Made by a program: the position numbers and the translations under genes. This document shows, one piece after another, positions 35,407-44,379 of a DNA stretch of 64,000 nucleotides; position 1 is the first letter of the stretch, and every line of letters starts with the position of its first letter. The stretch is taken from positions 520,001 through 584,000 of the forward strand of contig NZ_CP022190.1 in the NCBI RefSeq assembly GCF_003111685.1, read 5' to 3'. Below the pieces are notes generated by a model. That model was not told the origin of the DNA, did not search any database, and worked only from the letters and a program-made list of their open reading frames with translations. This DNA comes from Alloyangia pacifica. GTDB lineage: Bacteria; Pseudomonadota; Alphaproteobacteria; Rhodobacterales; Rhodobacteraceae.

Positions 35407-37102
35407 GGTTTCCCCGCGGTTCGCCTGCCCGGACTGGTGGGCGAAGCTGAAGGCCGGCGAGACGCCGATGGCGGATGTTCCGCTGAACCAGGCCAAAGCG
35501 GCGAAGGCCCTGGCCTTCTTCAACCGCCTTCGCCTGCCGGACGTGCCAGGCAACCCGCCGATGCGCGAGGCCTGCGGAGATTGGTTCAAGGATATCCTCG
35601 CGGCTTTCCTTGCCAGCGAGGACCCGGGAACGCAGGAACGCCTTGTCTGGGAATGCCTGTGCATGGTGCCGAAGAAGAATAGCAAGTCGACCTACACGGC
35701 GGCGCTTGCTCTGACGGCCCTTTACCTCTGCGAGGTACCGAACGGTCAGATGCTGCTCATCGGGCCGTCGCAGAACATCTCGTCCCGGTGTTTCGACCAG
35801 GCACAGGCGATGATCCGGCTAGACGAAGACCTGGCGCTGATCTTCAAGGTGCAGGATCACATCAAGACGATCAGCCGCCGGAAGACGGGGGCGAAGCTGG
35901 AGGTCAAGACCTTCGACACCTCGATCGTCACGGGGGAAATCCCGGTCATGACGATCATCGACGAGTTGCACGAGCTTGGGAAAAAGTCGGCGGCGATTCA
36001 GGTGATGCAGCAGATCAGGGGTGGCGGCATCACCATGAACGGCGGACAGCTCATGATGATCACCACCCAGTCGGACAAGCGGCCGGCGGGCATCTGGAAG
36101 TCCGAGCTACAGAAGGCTCGGGCGATCCGGGACGGCAAGGCGGGCAGGGCGCCGATCATGTTGCCGGTGCTCTACGAGTTCCCGGAGAAGCTCCAGAAAC
36201 TTGAGGCTTTCTGGCGGAAGCGGGAGAACTGGACGCTCCTGCTGCCCAACCTCGGGCGGTCGATCAGTCGGCAGCGCCTCGAAGACGACTACACGAACAA
36301 CGGCTCGGTTTCGCCGGAGGCCGAGCAGGTCTGGGTTTCCCAGCACCTCAATATCGAGATCGGCTTGGGCCTTCACGATGACCGGTGGGTCGGCGCTGAT
36401 TATTGGCCCAAGGCGGGGCGGTCCGATCTAACCTTGGCCGAAGTCATGGCCACTTCCGACGTTTGTGTCGTCGGCGTCGACGGCGGCGGTCTCGATGACC
36501 TTCTCGGCCTGTGCGTCATGGGGCGCCATGCCGAGACGAAGGTCTGGCAGGTATGGGTGAAGGCTTGGGCAGATCGGGATGTTCTGCAGCTTCGCAAGAG
36601 CATCGCGCCGGAGCTCGAAGACTTGGATGCAGCGGGGGAGCTGGTTCTGGTCGACAACATCGAGGCTGAGGCGAACCCGGAGATTGTCGAGATCTGCGGC
36701 CAGCTGAAAGCGGCGGGCCTGCTGCCCGAAGATGACTCGATCGGGATGGACCCCGAAGGGGTCGGAAGCATCATCGACGCGCTGATAGAGGCGGGGTTCC
36801 GCATCGAGGATATCCGCCCGATCAGCCAAGGATACAAGCTGAACGCGGCGATCAAAAGCGCGCCCGTCAAGCTAAAGAATGGGTCAATGACCCACTGCGG
36901 TCAGCGCATCATGGATTGGTGCGTCGGCAACGCGAAGGTCGAGGCGCGGGGCAACGCGGTGATCGTGACCAAGGCGCAGAGCGGATCGGCGAAGATCGAC
37001 CCGCTTATGGCGATGTTCAACGCCGTGATGCTCATGAGCTGGAACCCGGTCGCGAGTGGCGGGCCCAGTGTCTACGCCAGCCGCGGTGCTCTGGTAATCT
37101 GA
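35390..37102 (+). CDS. Phage terminase large subunit
   Basis: A 570-residue packaging motor. The ATPase domain has a Walker A variant MVPKKNSKSTY (about 92-102) and the Walker B/catalytic glutamate in MTIIDELHELGKK (about 187-199). The C-terminal nuclease domain has VVGVDGGGLDDLLG and EAEANPEIVEICG. It starts with GTG. This HK97/P27-like layout fits a cos-packaging siphovirus. Confidence 0.93.
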   Translation: MENATEVSPRFACPDWWAKLKAGETPMADVPLNQAKAAKALAFFNRLRLPDVPGNPPMREACGDWFKDILAAFLASEDPGTQERLVWECLCMVPKKNSKSTYTAALALTALYLCEVPNGQMLLIGPSQNISSRCFDQAQAMIRLDEDLALIFKVQDHIKTISRRKTGAKLEVKTFDTSIVTGEIPVMTIIDELHELGKKSAAIQVMQQIRGGGITMNGGQLMMITTQSDKRPAGIWKSELQKARAIRDGKAGRAPIMLPVLYEFPEKLQKLEAFWRKRENWTLLLPNLGRSISRQRLEDDYTNNGSVSPEAEQVWVSQHLNIEIGLGLHDDRWVGADYWPKAGRSDLTLAEVMATSDVCVVGVDGGGLDDLLGLCVMGRHAETKVWQVWVKAWADRDVLQLRKSIAPELEDLDAAGELVLVDNIEAEANPEIVEICGQLKAAGLLPEDDSIGMDPEGVGSIIDALIEAGFRIEDIRPISQGYKLNAAIKSAPVKLKNGSMTHCGQRIMDWCVGNAKVEARGNAVIVTKAQSGSAKIDPLMAMFNAVMLMSWNPVASGGPSVYASRGALVI

Positions 37103-37112
37103 AGGGGCCGAC

Positions 37113-38369
37113 ATGGGTTTCATGAACTGGTTTCGCGGCCCCCGGGTAGCGACACAGAGGAAAGACGGCGGGCGCCAAGTGAATACGCCCGACGAGCTTG
37201 CCGATGCCATCCGGCATCAGAGCATGTCGAATGCGGCCGGGATGCCGGTGACGGCGAATACAGCGATGCGCGTGGCGGCGGTCTATGCCTGCGTCCGGCT
37301 CATTTCGGGCGCCGTGGCGAACCTGCCGATCGATGTGAAGGAGCGGATCAACGACGATACCAGGACGAACCGTCCCGATCTGTTGCTTTGGTCAGTTCTG
37401 AGGCGCAAGCCGAACGGCTGGCAAACACCGTCGCAGTTCAAGCGGATGATGCAGGCGCACATCCTGCTGCGGGGAAACGCCTACGCCCAGATCGTCTGGT
37501 CGCGGAACCGGGTCATCGCGCTTCTGCCGCTTGACCCAGACCGGATGAAGGTGAAGCAGGCCGATGACCTGTCGCTGCGCTACACCTATACCCGGCGCGA
37601 TGGACGCGAAGTACCGCTGAAACAGGAAGAGGTTTTCCACCTCGTGGGCCTGACCCTGGACGGTGTGACCGGCGTCTCGGCAATTACCTATGCCCGCGAG
37701 ACCATCGGCCTCAGCATGGCTCAAGAGCGCCACGGCGCGACCACCTTCAAGAACTCGGCCCGCCCGAGCATCGTGCTCAAGCACCCGGGCAAGCTCGGGA
37801 AAGAAGGCTTGGAATTCCTGCGCGCCAGCCTCGACGAATACCGTCAGGGCGGAGAGAGCGAGGGGAAGGCCCTGATCCTCGAAGAGGGAATGGACACCAA
37901 CCAGCTGTCGATGACCGCCGAAGACGCCCAGTGGATCGAGAGCCGGAAGTTCTCGCGCACCGACATCGCGATGTTCTTCGGTGTGCCGCCGCATATGATT
38001 GGCGACACCGAGAAGAGCACCAGCTGGGGCAGCGGCATCGAACAGCAGTCGATCGGGTTCGTGACGTACACGCTCGAGGACCACCTCACGACCTGGGAGG
38101 AGACCTCCAATCGCGATCTGATCCGCGAGCCGAACGTCTACACCCGTTTCAACCGGCGGGCGCTTGTCCGGGGCGACATCAAGACCCGCACCGAACACTA
38201 CGTGAAGATGCTCCAGTGGGGTGTCTACAGCCCGGACGAGGTGCGGGCCCGCGAAGACGAGAACCCCCGCCAGGATGGCAAGGGTGGCGTTTACTATGAC
38301 CCGCCGAACACCGCTGGCCAAACCGACAAGAAAGAAGGTGATCTCGATGACCCTAAAGAGCCTGCCTGA
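37113..38369 (+). CDS. Phage portal protein (HK97 family)
   Basis: A 418-residue portal protein. Typical segments are VAAVYACVRLISGAVANLPI, MQAHILLRGNAYAQIVWSRN, and FFGVPPHMIGDTEKSTSWGS followed by GIEQQSIGFVTYTLEDHL. It forms the dodecameric gate at the capsid vertex. It overlaps the protease gene by 23 bases. Confidence 0.93.
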   Translation: MGFMNWFRGPRVATQRKDGGRQVNTPDELADAIRHQSMSNAAGMPVTANTAMRVAAVYACVRLISGAVANLPIDVKERINDDTRTNRPDLLLWSVLRRKPNGWQTPSQFKRMMQAHILLRGNAYAQIVWSRNRVIALLPLDPDRMKVKQADDLSLRYTYTRRDGREVPLKQEEVFHLVGLTLDGVTGVSAITYARETIGLSMAQERHGATTFKNSARPSIVLKHPGKLGKEGLEFLRASLDEYRQGGESEGKALILEEGMDTNQLSMTAEDAQWIESRKFSRTDIAMFFGVPPHMIGDTEKSTSWGSGIEQQSIGFVTYTLEDHLTTWEETSNRDLIREPNVYTRFNRRALVRGDIKTRTEHYVKMLQWGVYSPDEVRAREDENPRQDGKGGVYYDPPNTAGQTDKKEGDLDDPKEPA

Positions 38370-39180
38370 AATTCGGGCCGGGCGCATGCCCGACACCTTC
38401 GCCTTCGAGGCGGACCCCGAGGCGTTCGACCGCTGGAGTTCGGGCATATCCGCCGCACAGGCGCCAGAAAACACCATCTCGATCCTCGATGTGATCGGGG
38501 AAGACTACTACGGGGAGGGCGTCACCTCGCGCCGGGTTTCCGCGGCGCTGCGGCGCATCGGTGACCAGGAGGTCTACGTCGACATCAACTCGCCGGGCGG
38601 CAATTTCTTCGAGGGCGTCGCGATCTACAACATGCTGCGCCAGCACTCCCAGAAGGTCCATGTGCGGATCCTCGGTCTGGCCGCCTCCGCCGCGTCGGTC
38701 ATCGCCATGGCTGGCGACGACATCCAGATTGGCCGGGCCGGGTTCCTGATGATCCACAATGCGTGGGTGGTCGCGATCGGCAACCGGCACGACATGAGCG
38801 ATGCGGCTGCGGTGTTGGAGCCCTTCGACGACGCGATGGCCTCGGTCTATGCCGCGCAGTGCGGCGCCGAGAAGACGAAGGTCGCCGAATGGATGGATCG
38901 CGAGAGTTGGTTCAACGGCGAGCAGGCCGTCGAGCTCGGGCTCGCGCACGGCCTTCTGCCGGCCGATGCCATTGCCGAAGGCGAGCCGAAGAGCCGCACT
39001 CAGAATTCCACCAAGAAGGTGGATACGCTGCTGGCGAAAGCTGGCCTGCCTCGCTCAGAACGCCGTGCGCTTCTGGGCGATCTAAAGGGGGGTACGCGCG
39101 ACGCTGCCCCCAACGTCACGCACGACGCTGGCGATTGGACCCCCGCTGCTCAGCAGCTGATCAACCTCATTCGGTCGTAA
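38347..39180 (+). CDS. ClpP-like prohead protease
   Basis: A 277-residue S14/ClpP-type protease. VDINSPGGNFFEGVAIYNML precedes the nucleophilic serine in GLAASAASVIAMAG and the histidine in MIHNAWVV. In HK97-like phages it matures the capsid by cutting scaffold. AAGAAGGTG upstream fixes the ATG at 38347. Confidence 0.9.
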   Translation: MTLKSLPEIRAGRMPDTFAFEADPEAFDRWSSGISAAQAPENTISILDVIGEDYYGEGVTSRRVSAALRRIGDQEVYVDINSPGGNFFEGVAIYNMLRQHSQKVHVRILGLAASAASVIAMAGDDIQIGRAGFLMIHNAWVVAIGNRHDMSDAAAVLEPFDDAMASVYAAQCGAEKTKVAEWMDRESWFNGEQAVELGLAHGLLPADAIAEGEPKSRTQNSTKKVDTLLAKAGLPRSERRALLGDLKGGTRDAAPNVTHDAGDWTPAAQQLINLIRS

Positions 39181-39192
39181 AGGAGCATTCCG

Positions 39193-40485
39193 ATGACCAA
39201 GCATTTCACCCCGGCGCCGAAGGCGCGCGGGATCGTCATGGTGCGTGCGGACGCATCGAACCCCACTCAAGTGCTCGCGGACATGAAGCGCGCCTTCGAG
39301 GAATTCAAGGCCGAGCGCGAGGCCGAAATCGCAGACCTCAAGAAAGGTCAGCAGGACGTTGTCCGCTCGGAGAAAATCGACAAGATCAACACCGAGATCA
39401 GCGCGCTTCAGACATCGCTCGACGAGGCGAACTCGACTCTGGCGGCGCTGCGGACCGGCGGGAACGGCGGCGCGGGCGTGGACCCGGACGTGGCGGCGCA
39501 TTCCACCGCTTTCAATTCGTGGTTCCGCCGCGGCGAGCGCGCGATCGATGCAAATCTGCACGACCTCGAGGTCAAGGCCGCGCTGACCACCGAGAGTGAT
39601 CCGGACGGCGGCTACCTGGTGCCCGAAGAGATGTCGACTGAGATTGACCGTGTGGTCGGGACGATCTCGGCCATGCGAGAGCTGGCGACGGTCATGTCGA
39701 TCGGCACCGACACCTACAAGAAACTGGTCAGCATGGGCGGCGCGGGCTCCGGCTGGGTTGGCGAGAAGGAGAAGCGGGATGAGACCGGCACGCCGACCCT
39801 CCGTGAGCTGATCTTCAACACGCAGGAACTCTACGCGAACCCCGCGGCGACGCAGAAGGCGCTCGACGACAGTCGCCTCGATATCGCCCAGTGGCTCGCC
39901 AATGAGGTCTCCACCGAATTCGCCGAGCAGGAGGGTCTCGCCTTCATCTCCGGCGATGGCGTGAACAAGCCCCGCGGCGTCATGGCTTACGACACCGTCG
40001 CGAATGCCAGCTACGCTTGGGGCAAGATCGGGTTTGTCGCCTCGGGGAATGCCGGCGGTTTCGCCGCTCCCACCTCTTCGGTGAGCCCGGCAGATTGCCT
40101 GATCGACCTCTACTACGCGCTGAAGCAGCAGTACCGGAACGGTGCGAGCTGGCTGATGTCGGACGCCACCATGGGTAAGGTCCGCAAGTTCAAGGATGCC
40201 GAAGGCAACTTCATCTGGGCACCTCCGGCCGGTACCGCCGACGTCCCGACGATCCTGGGCAAGCCGGTCAGCACCGACGACAACATGGACGCCGTGGCGG
40301 CGAACAAGTTCCCGATCTCCTTCGGCAACTTCAAGCGCGGCTACCTGATCATCGATCGGTTCGGCATCCGTGTTCTGCGCGATCCCTACACCAACAAGCC
40401 CTACGTGCACTTCTACACCACGAAGCGCGTTGGTGGCGGGGTGCAGAACTTCGAGGCGATCAAGCACCTCAAGATTTCCACCTGA
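39193..40485 (+). CDS. Major capsid protein (HK97 fold)
   Basis: A 430-residue capsid protein. An N-terminal coiled-coil scaffold (about 1-115, with KRAFEEFKAEREAEIADLKK) is likely removed by the protease. The HK97 domain follows (SDPDGGYLVPEEMSTEIDRV, EQEGLAFISGDGVNKPRGVM, YLIIDRFGIRVLRDPYTNKP). AAGGAG lies upstream. Confidence 0.95.
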   Translation: MTKHFTPAPKARGIVMVRADASNPTQVLADMKRAFEEFKAEREAEIADLKKGQQDVVRSEKIDKINTEISALQTSLDEANSTLAALRTGGNGGAGVDPDVAAHSTAFNSWFRRGERAIDANLHDLEVKAALTTESDPDGGYLVPEEMSTEIDRVVGTISAMRELATVMSIGTDTYKKLVSMGGAGSGWVGEKEKRDETGTPTLRELIFNTQELYANPAATQKALDDSRLDIAQWLANEVSTEFAEQEGLAFISGDGVNKPRGVMAYDTVANASYAWGKIGFVASGNAGGFAAPTSSVSPADCLIDLYYALKQQYRNGASWLMSDATMGKVRKFKDAEGNFIWAPPAGTADVPTILGKPVSTDDNMDAVAANKFPISFGNFKRGYLIIDRFGIRVLRDPYTNKPYVHFYTTKRVGGGVQNFEAIKHLKIST

Positions 40486-40493
40486 TCTCGGCA

Positions 40494-40512
40494 GGGCGGC
40501 TTCGCGCCGCCC
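40494..40512 (+). terminator. Terminator after the capsid gene
   Basis: GGGCGGC and GCCGCCC form a seven-base stem with a TTCGC loop, followed by TTCTTCCTTC, nine bases after the capsid stop. Confidence 0.7.
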
Positions 40513-40547
40513 TTCTTCCTTCACCTTTCACATAGGGGGTTCGTCCC

Positions 40548-40988
40548 ATGAAAGACCTGCATTCAGGAATGACGGCGCTGGTGGCGATTGCGGCCGCTAC
40601 GCTCTCCGACGACAACACGCCTCCCACCATCGATCTTCAGGGCTACAACGCAGCAGAGGTCGTTCTTGCTGTCGGGGTTGGCGGCATCACCTTCACGGGC
40701 GCCAACAAGGTTGAGTTCAAGCTCACCCATTCCGATGACGACGCAACCTATGAGGCTGTGACCGCCGCCGACGTTCTTGGCGTCGATGCGGTTGCCGATG
40801 GCGGGATCGTCAAGGCGCTGACCGCCGAGCACGCCGCGGCTGCGGCCTATCGCTTCGGTTACGTAGGCGGTAAGCGCTACCTCAAGCTGCTGGCGGACTT
40901 CTCCGGCACACACGGTACCGGCACGCCCATTGCGGCTGTGGTGCTGGCTGGAGAGGGTCACGACAACCCGCAGGCAGACCAGGCCTGA
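40548..40988 (+). CDS. Head-associated protein, possible decoration protein
   Basis: A 146-residue beta-rich protein (TPPTIDLQGYNAAEVVLAVG then VEFKLTHSDDDATYEAVTAA). It lies between capsid and head-tail connector genes, behind the hairpin. Similar small proteins bind the capsid surface or tail in related phages. The exact role is not certain. Confidence 0.6.
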   Translation: MKDLHSGMTALVAIAAATLSDDNTPPTIDLQGYNAAEVVLAVGVGGITFTGANKVEFKLTHSDDDATYEAVTAADVLGVDAVADGGIVKALTAEHAAAAAYRFGYVGGKRYLKLLADFSGTHGTGTPIAAVVLAGEGHDNPQADQA

Positions 40989-40992
40989 TCCG

Positions 40993-41544
40993 ATGATCCG
41001 GCCTTCGCTCAAGGTCCCTCCGGCGTTGCCCCTGGTGACGCTGGAGGAGTTGAAGGTGAATGCGCGCATCGGCTTCGATGACGACGACGCTCTCCTTCAG
41101 TCGTATCTCAATGCGGCGATTGCGCACCTCGACGGCTACGCCGGGATTCTGGGCCGCTGTCTTGTGACCCAGACCTGGGAGCAAGGGTTCGTCGATTGGT
41201 GCTACAGGCTGCGGCTTCCGTTTCCTGACGTGGCTTCGGCGACGATCGCATATGTCGATGCTGATGGCGCCGAGAAAAGCGTTGCGGGGTCGCTCTTCGA
41301 GATCGTCGAGGGGCCGATGGGTGCAGAGGTGGTCTTCAAGGATGATTTCTCGGAGCCGAGCCTGAGCGATGACGCGGCGCTGCCGATCAAGATCAGCTTC
41401 GAGGCTGGGTACGGCGCGCCAGGCGACGTGCCCGACGACATCACGCTCGTGGTCACCGCGCTCGCCCGGCACTGGTTCGACGGCCAAGAGGGGCTGCCAC
41501 CTCAGATGGTCATGCTCGATAAATACAGGTTTGTGCCGGTATGA
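40993..41544 (+). CDS. Head-tail connector protein (gp6-like)
   Basis: A 183-residue protein with the gp6 pattern: LVTLEELKVNARIGFDDDDA then LLQSYLNAAIAHLDGYAG at the N-terminus and PDDITLVVTALARHWFD near the C-terminus. It forms a ring below the portal. It overlaps the next gene as ATGA. Confidence 0.82.
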   Translation: MIRPSLKVPPALPLVTLEELKVNARIGFDDDDALLQSYLNAAIAHLDGYAGILGRCLVTQTWEQGFVDWCYRLRLPFPDVASATIAYVDADGAEKSVAGSLFEIVEGPMGAEVVFKDDFSEPSLSDDAALPIKISFEAGYGAPGDVPDDITLVVTALARHWFDGQEGLPPQMVMLDKYRFVPV

Positions 41545-41870
41545 ACGCGCCAAAGCTGGTCGACAGTCTGTCCTTCGATGCGCCGATTTATGACGCGCGC
41601 GGCCTCCAGACCGGGTGGTCAGAGGGGGCGTATAGCTGCCGGGCGCAAATTCGGTACCTGCGCGGGGGCGAAGCTGTGCAGGCCGCACGGCTGGATGGCA
41701 AACAGCCGGCGGTCGTGACCATCAGGCGCAGCGATGTCGCCGACATGATCACCTCGGATTGGAAGATGAAGGACGCTCGCCGCGGCACGATCTTTAACGT
41801 CCGTGCCATCGTCCCGACGGAAGATCGGGCCTGGCTTGAAATCACCGCCGAGAGCGGGGTGGCGACATGA
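41541..41870 (+). CDS. Head closure (head-tail joining) protein
   Basis: A 109-residue protein of the SPP1 gp16/HK97 gp7-like head-closure type (FDAPIYDARGLQTGWSEGAY, VRAIVPTEDRAWLEITAES). It overlaps both neighbours by four bases. The assignment rests on size, beta-rich pattern and gene order. Confidence 0.7.
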   Translation: MNAPKLVDSLSFDAPIYDARGLQTGWSEGAYSCRAQIRYLRGGEAVQAARLDGKQPAVVTIRRSDVADMITSDWKMKDARRGTIFNVRAIVPTEDRAWLEITAESGVAT

Positions 41871-42283
41871 GTTCGTCCGAGGCCTTCCAGAACCTTGTCG
41901 AGGCGACGCTGCTCGCCGCGCCGGGTGTCGCCGCCCTGGTGGGCGACAGGGTCTACGAGGTCGCGCCGCCGGCCGACCGCCGAAAATACCCGGATGTCAC
42001 CTTCGGCCCTTCTGACGGCACCGACGAAGACGCCGACTGCATCAACGGCGAAGAGCACGTCCTGCAGATCGACATTTGGGATCGGAACTACGGGCGGAAG
42101 TCCCGGCTCAAGCGGGTCGCCGATGCTGTCCGCTCGGTGCTGCACAAGGCAGAGCTCGACATGCCCGATCCCTATGCGCTCGCGCTGATCGAAGTTTCTC
42201 GCGTCCGGATCCTCGATGACCCGGACGGCATCACGGTCCACGGTGTCGTTTCCGTGCGTGCCATCATCGAAACCTACGCCTGA
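41867..42283 (+). CDS. Tail completion protein (DUF3168)
   Basis: A 138-residue protein with the DUF3168 pattern: LVEATLLAAPGVAALVGDRV, YPDVTFGP, EEHVLQIDIWDRNYGRKSRL. These form the tail terminator ring. Confidence 0.78.
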   Translation: MSSSEAFQNLVEATLLAAPGVAALVGDRVYEVAPPADRRKYPDVTFGPSDGTDEDADCINGEEHVLQIDIWDRNYGRKSRLKRVADAVRSVLHKAELDMPDPYALALIEVSRVRILDDPDGITVHGVVSVRAIIETYA

Positions 42284-42306
42284 CAAGGCGCCGAAGGGGA
42301 GAAGCT

Positions 42307-42510
42307 ATGCCCACGGTCAAGTTCACGAAGCCATTCCGCTGGAAACCAAAGCCCAGCGTATCGATCCGCTACCCGGAGGGCCATGAAGGGTCCGTCACCC
42401 GTGCCTGCGCCGAGGCCGCGATCGCGAAGGGCTATGCGGTCAAGGCCGGCGGCGCGGACAAAGGGGGCGCGGATGCCGTCGAAGATCCTCAATCTGGCAA
42501 AGCTGGATAA
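42307..42510 (+). CDS. Small prophage protein of unknown function
   Basis: A 67-residue basic protein (MPTVKFTKPFRWKPKPSVSI onward) between the tail completion and gp10-like genes, with GGGGAGAAGC before its ATG. It overlaps the next gene by 38 bases. Confidence 0.6.
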   Translation: MPTVKFTKPFRWKPKPSVSIRYPEGHEGSVTRACAEAAIAKGYAVKAGGADKGGADAVEDPQSGKAG

Positions 42511-42925
42511 GAAGCTGAAGCGCCTGCCGCCCGAGACAAAGAAGCGGGTCCGGAAGGCGATGGAAGAGGCGGCAGACAAAGTCGTCGCCATGATGAAGAA
42601 CCTGGCGCCCGACAGTGGCGACGGCTCCCACGGCAAGCCGCCCGGCACGCTTCGCGATAGCATCGGTTGGACTTGGGGTGCCGCGCCGAAGGGCTCGTTC
42701 GTCCTCGCCGCGCTGAAGGGAGCGGGAGTTGGGGGTGACCTCATCCTCACGATTTACGCTGGGAACAAAGAGGCCTTCTACGCGCGCTGGCAGGAGTTCG
42801 GCACGGTGAAGATGCCCGCTAGCCCGTATTTCTACGTCAGCTGGCGCGCCAACCGGAAAGAGGCGCGCCGAGAGGTTCGCAAAGCGGTCCGCGAGTCGGC
42901 GAAGGCTGCAGCCCGCGGCTCGTAG
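42473..42925 (+). CDS. HK97 gp10-family tail protein
   Basis: A 150-residue protein with the gp10 layout: a charged N-terminal helix (LDKKLKRLPPETKKRVRKAM), SGDGSHGKPPGTLRDSI and YARWQEFGTVKMPASPYFYV. These act at the head-tail junction. AAAGGGGG precedes the start at 42473. Confidence 0.85.
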   Translation: MPSKILNLAKLDKKLKRLPPETKKRVRKAMEEAADKVVAMMKNLAPDSGDGSHGKPPGTLRDSIGWTWGAAPKGSFVLAALKGAGVGGDLILTIYAGNKEAFYARWQEFGTVKMPASPYFYVSWRANRKEARREVRKAVRESAKAAARGS

Positions 42926-42992
42926 CCGCGCCGTCACGGATAGATTTCTGCTTCGGCAGGGTGCTGAGAAATGGCCTTCGGCAAGCCGTGGG

Positions 42993-43020
42993 GCTCACCA
43001 TTCCGGTGGGCCATTTGTTT
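42993..43020 (+). terminator. Terminator before the major tail gene
   Basis: GCTCACC and GGTGGGC pair around ATTCC with one wobble pair, then CATTTGTTTT follows. An outer pairing of AAATGGCC (42969-42976) with GGCCATTT (43009-43016) is an alternative fold. Confidence 0.6.
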
Positions 43021-43035
43021 TGATGGAGCCCAGCG

Positions 43036-43485
43036 ATGGCAAAACCCACCACAGTCAAGTTCGGGCAGTTCTTTGTCCGGCTTTCCGACGGCGCTGAGAC
43101 GTCGACGTTCACCGCGCCCTGCGGGTTCACCTCGAAGTCGTTCAACCGCAGCAAGACGTTCGGCGAGACCAACGTGCCGGACTGCGACGATCCCGATGCG
43201 CCGTCGTGGATCGAGCGCGACGTACAGAGCATGTCCGGCTCGATCAGCGGTGAAGGTGTGCTGGCCAAGTCGGCGATCCCGGAGTGGGAAGCCGCGCTCG
43301 CGAGCTCGGACAGCATCGAATGCGAGGTCGAGTTCGTCTATCCGGACGGCGACTCCGACATCTACACCGGCAGCTTCCACGTGGAATCCTTCGAGACGGC
43401 GGGCACACGTGGCGAGCGGGTCACGGTGTCGGTCTCGATGCAGTCCGATGGTGAGATCACCTACGAACGGACCACCGCACCGTGA
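43036..43485 (+). CDS. Major tail tube protein
   Basis: A 149-residue protein (VKFGQFFVRLSDGAETSTFT, VQSMSGSISGEGVLAKSAIP, VTVSVSMQSDGEITYERTTA) with the beta-rich pattern of siphovirus tube proteins and the right position between the connector genes and the tail chaperone. Confidence 0.8.
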   Translation: MAKPTTVKFGQFFVRLSDGAETSTFTAPCGFTSKSFNRSKTFGETNVPDCDDPDAPSWIERDVQSMSGSISGEGVLAKSAIPEWEAALASSDSIECEVEFVYPDGDSDIYTGSFHVESFETAGTRGERVTVSVSMQSDGEITYERTTAP

Positions 43486-43937
43486 GCCGCGGTGGGCGCG
43501 TAACGCTGGATTGGGCGGACGGGACATACCCGTTCGCCCTCGGCATCGGGCAGCTCGAAGAGTTGCAAGAGAAATGCGACGCGGGGCCATGGTACATCCA
43601 GTGGGCGCTGCAGTCGGCCATGCTGGCCAGCGGCATGGGCTCGCAGCCGCCGAAGGACATTTCGCCGGCCTATGTTTCCGAGGTGATCCGCCTCGGGCTC
43701 ATCGGCGGGGGCATGGATGCGATCCCGGCGCTGAAGAAGGTCCGCGCCTATGTCGGGCCCGGGCAGCTGGCCGAAAATCTACCGTTCGCCTTCTCGATCA
43801 TCAGCGTGGCGATCCAAGGCGTGCCGGAGGATGAGCCGGAAAAGCCGGAGGGGGAAAGCGAGATGAGCGCGAACCGCTCCCCCGAGGAAAGCTCAGGTTC
43901 GCGCAAATATACGGAACCGGCGCAGCCGTCGGCCTAA
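43482..43937 (+). CDS. Tail assembly chaperone (G-type; GTA gp10-like)
   Basis: A 151-residue protein starting at the GTGA overlap. The N-terminal 115 residues (VTLDWADGTYPFALGIGQLE then ELQEKCDAGPWYIQWALQSA) match the GTA-gp10-like chaperone that coats the tape measure. The last 25 residues are low-complexity, and a coding-quality frame continues in the -1 frame past the stop, suggesting a G/GT frameshift pair. Confidence 0.75.
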   Translation: MSRGGRVTLDWADGTYPFALGIGQLEELQEKCDAGPWYIQWALQSAMLASGMGSQPPKDISPAYVSEVIRLGLIGGGMDAIPALKKVRAYVGPGQLAENLPFAFSIISVAIQGVPEDEPEKPEGESEMSANRSPEESSGSRKYTEPAQPSA

Positions 43938-44086
43938 GCCCCGATCAGGTCGCGTCCTGCTCGCTCTGGAAGTTCGGCGCCGCCGTGGCGGGCTGGAACG
44001 CGGTCCACGGCGGCGACGAGGGTGGCGGCATCTCGGCTCAGGAAGAGGATGATCTGTGGAAGGGGATCATCGAGCGGACGGGTTAG
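43835..44086 (+). CDS. Overlapping -1 frame extension of the tail chaperone (T part)
   Basis: Open from the TGA ending at 43834 to TAG 44086. From about residue 20 it reads RFAQIYGTGAAVGLSPDQVA then SCSLWKFGAAVAGWNAVHGG, a pattern seen in the second half of tail chaperone pairs. No ATG, GTG or TTG start is present, so expression would need -1 frameshifting from the upstream frame between about 43835 and 43900. GGGGGAAAGC at 43850-43859 is a candidate slippery region but not a canonical heptamer. Confidence 0.6.
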   Translation, partial: AGKAGGGKRDEREPLPRGKLRFAQIYGTGAAVGLSPDQVASCSLWKFGAAVAGWNAVHGGDEGGGISAQEEDDLWKGIIERTG

Positions 44087-44358
44087 GGTTTCCGTTTGGC
44101 GGCGGCTTCGAGACGTTCTTGCTCGATGACGTCGTCAGAGACGATCTCACGTCCGCCGAGCATCATTGCAATCCCGAGGGCCCCGATGGTCGTCAGCGCG
44201 ACGTAGAGCATGGGCTGGGTCGCTAGCCCGGGCTCAAAGCGCCCGCGGGCGACCCCTTCCATCATCGAGACGTAGAAATACCCGCTCAACGCGACTGAGC
44301 CGATGAAAAACACCGCGCCGGCTGACCCGGTGGTGGAGAAGCGCGATCGTAATTTCAT
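44083..44358 (-). CDS. Two-span membrane protein inside the tail module, opposite strand
   Basis: A 91-residue protein with two membrane segments (SAGAVFFIGSVALSGYFYVS and MLYVALTTIGALGIAMMLGG) and a charged tail. GGGAGG precedes the ATG by a short gap. It lies antisense between the chaperone and tape-measure genes, where transcription from the lysogen is possible; superinfection exclusion is one guess. No family was recognised. Confidence 0.65.
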   Translation of the reverse strand: MKLRSRFSTTGSAGAVFFIGSVALSGYFYVSMMEGVARGRFEPGLATQPMLYVALTTIGALGIAMMLGGREIVSDDVIEQERLEAAAKRKP

Positions 44359-44379
44359 GAACCCTCCCAGGGATAAAAG

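Noticed and set aside
42305..42510. Frameshifted extension of the small gene at 42307 into the gp10-like gene
   Set aside because: The gp10-like gene has its own start with a ribosome site and a full-length domain, so a simple overlap explains the arrangement.
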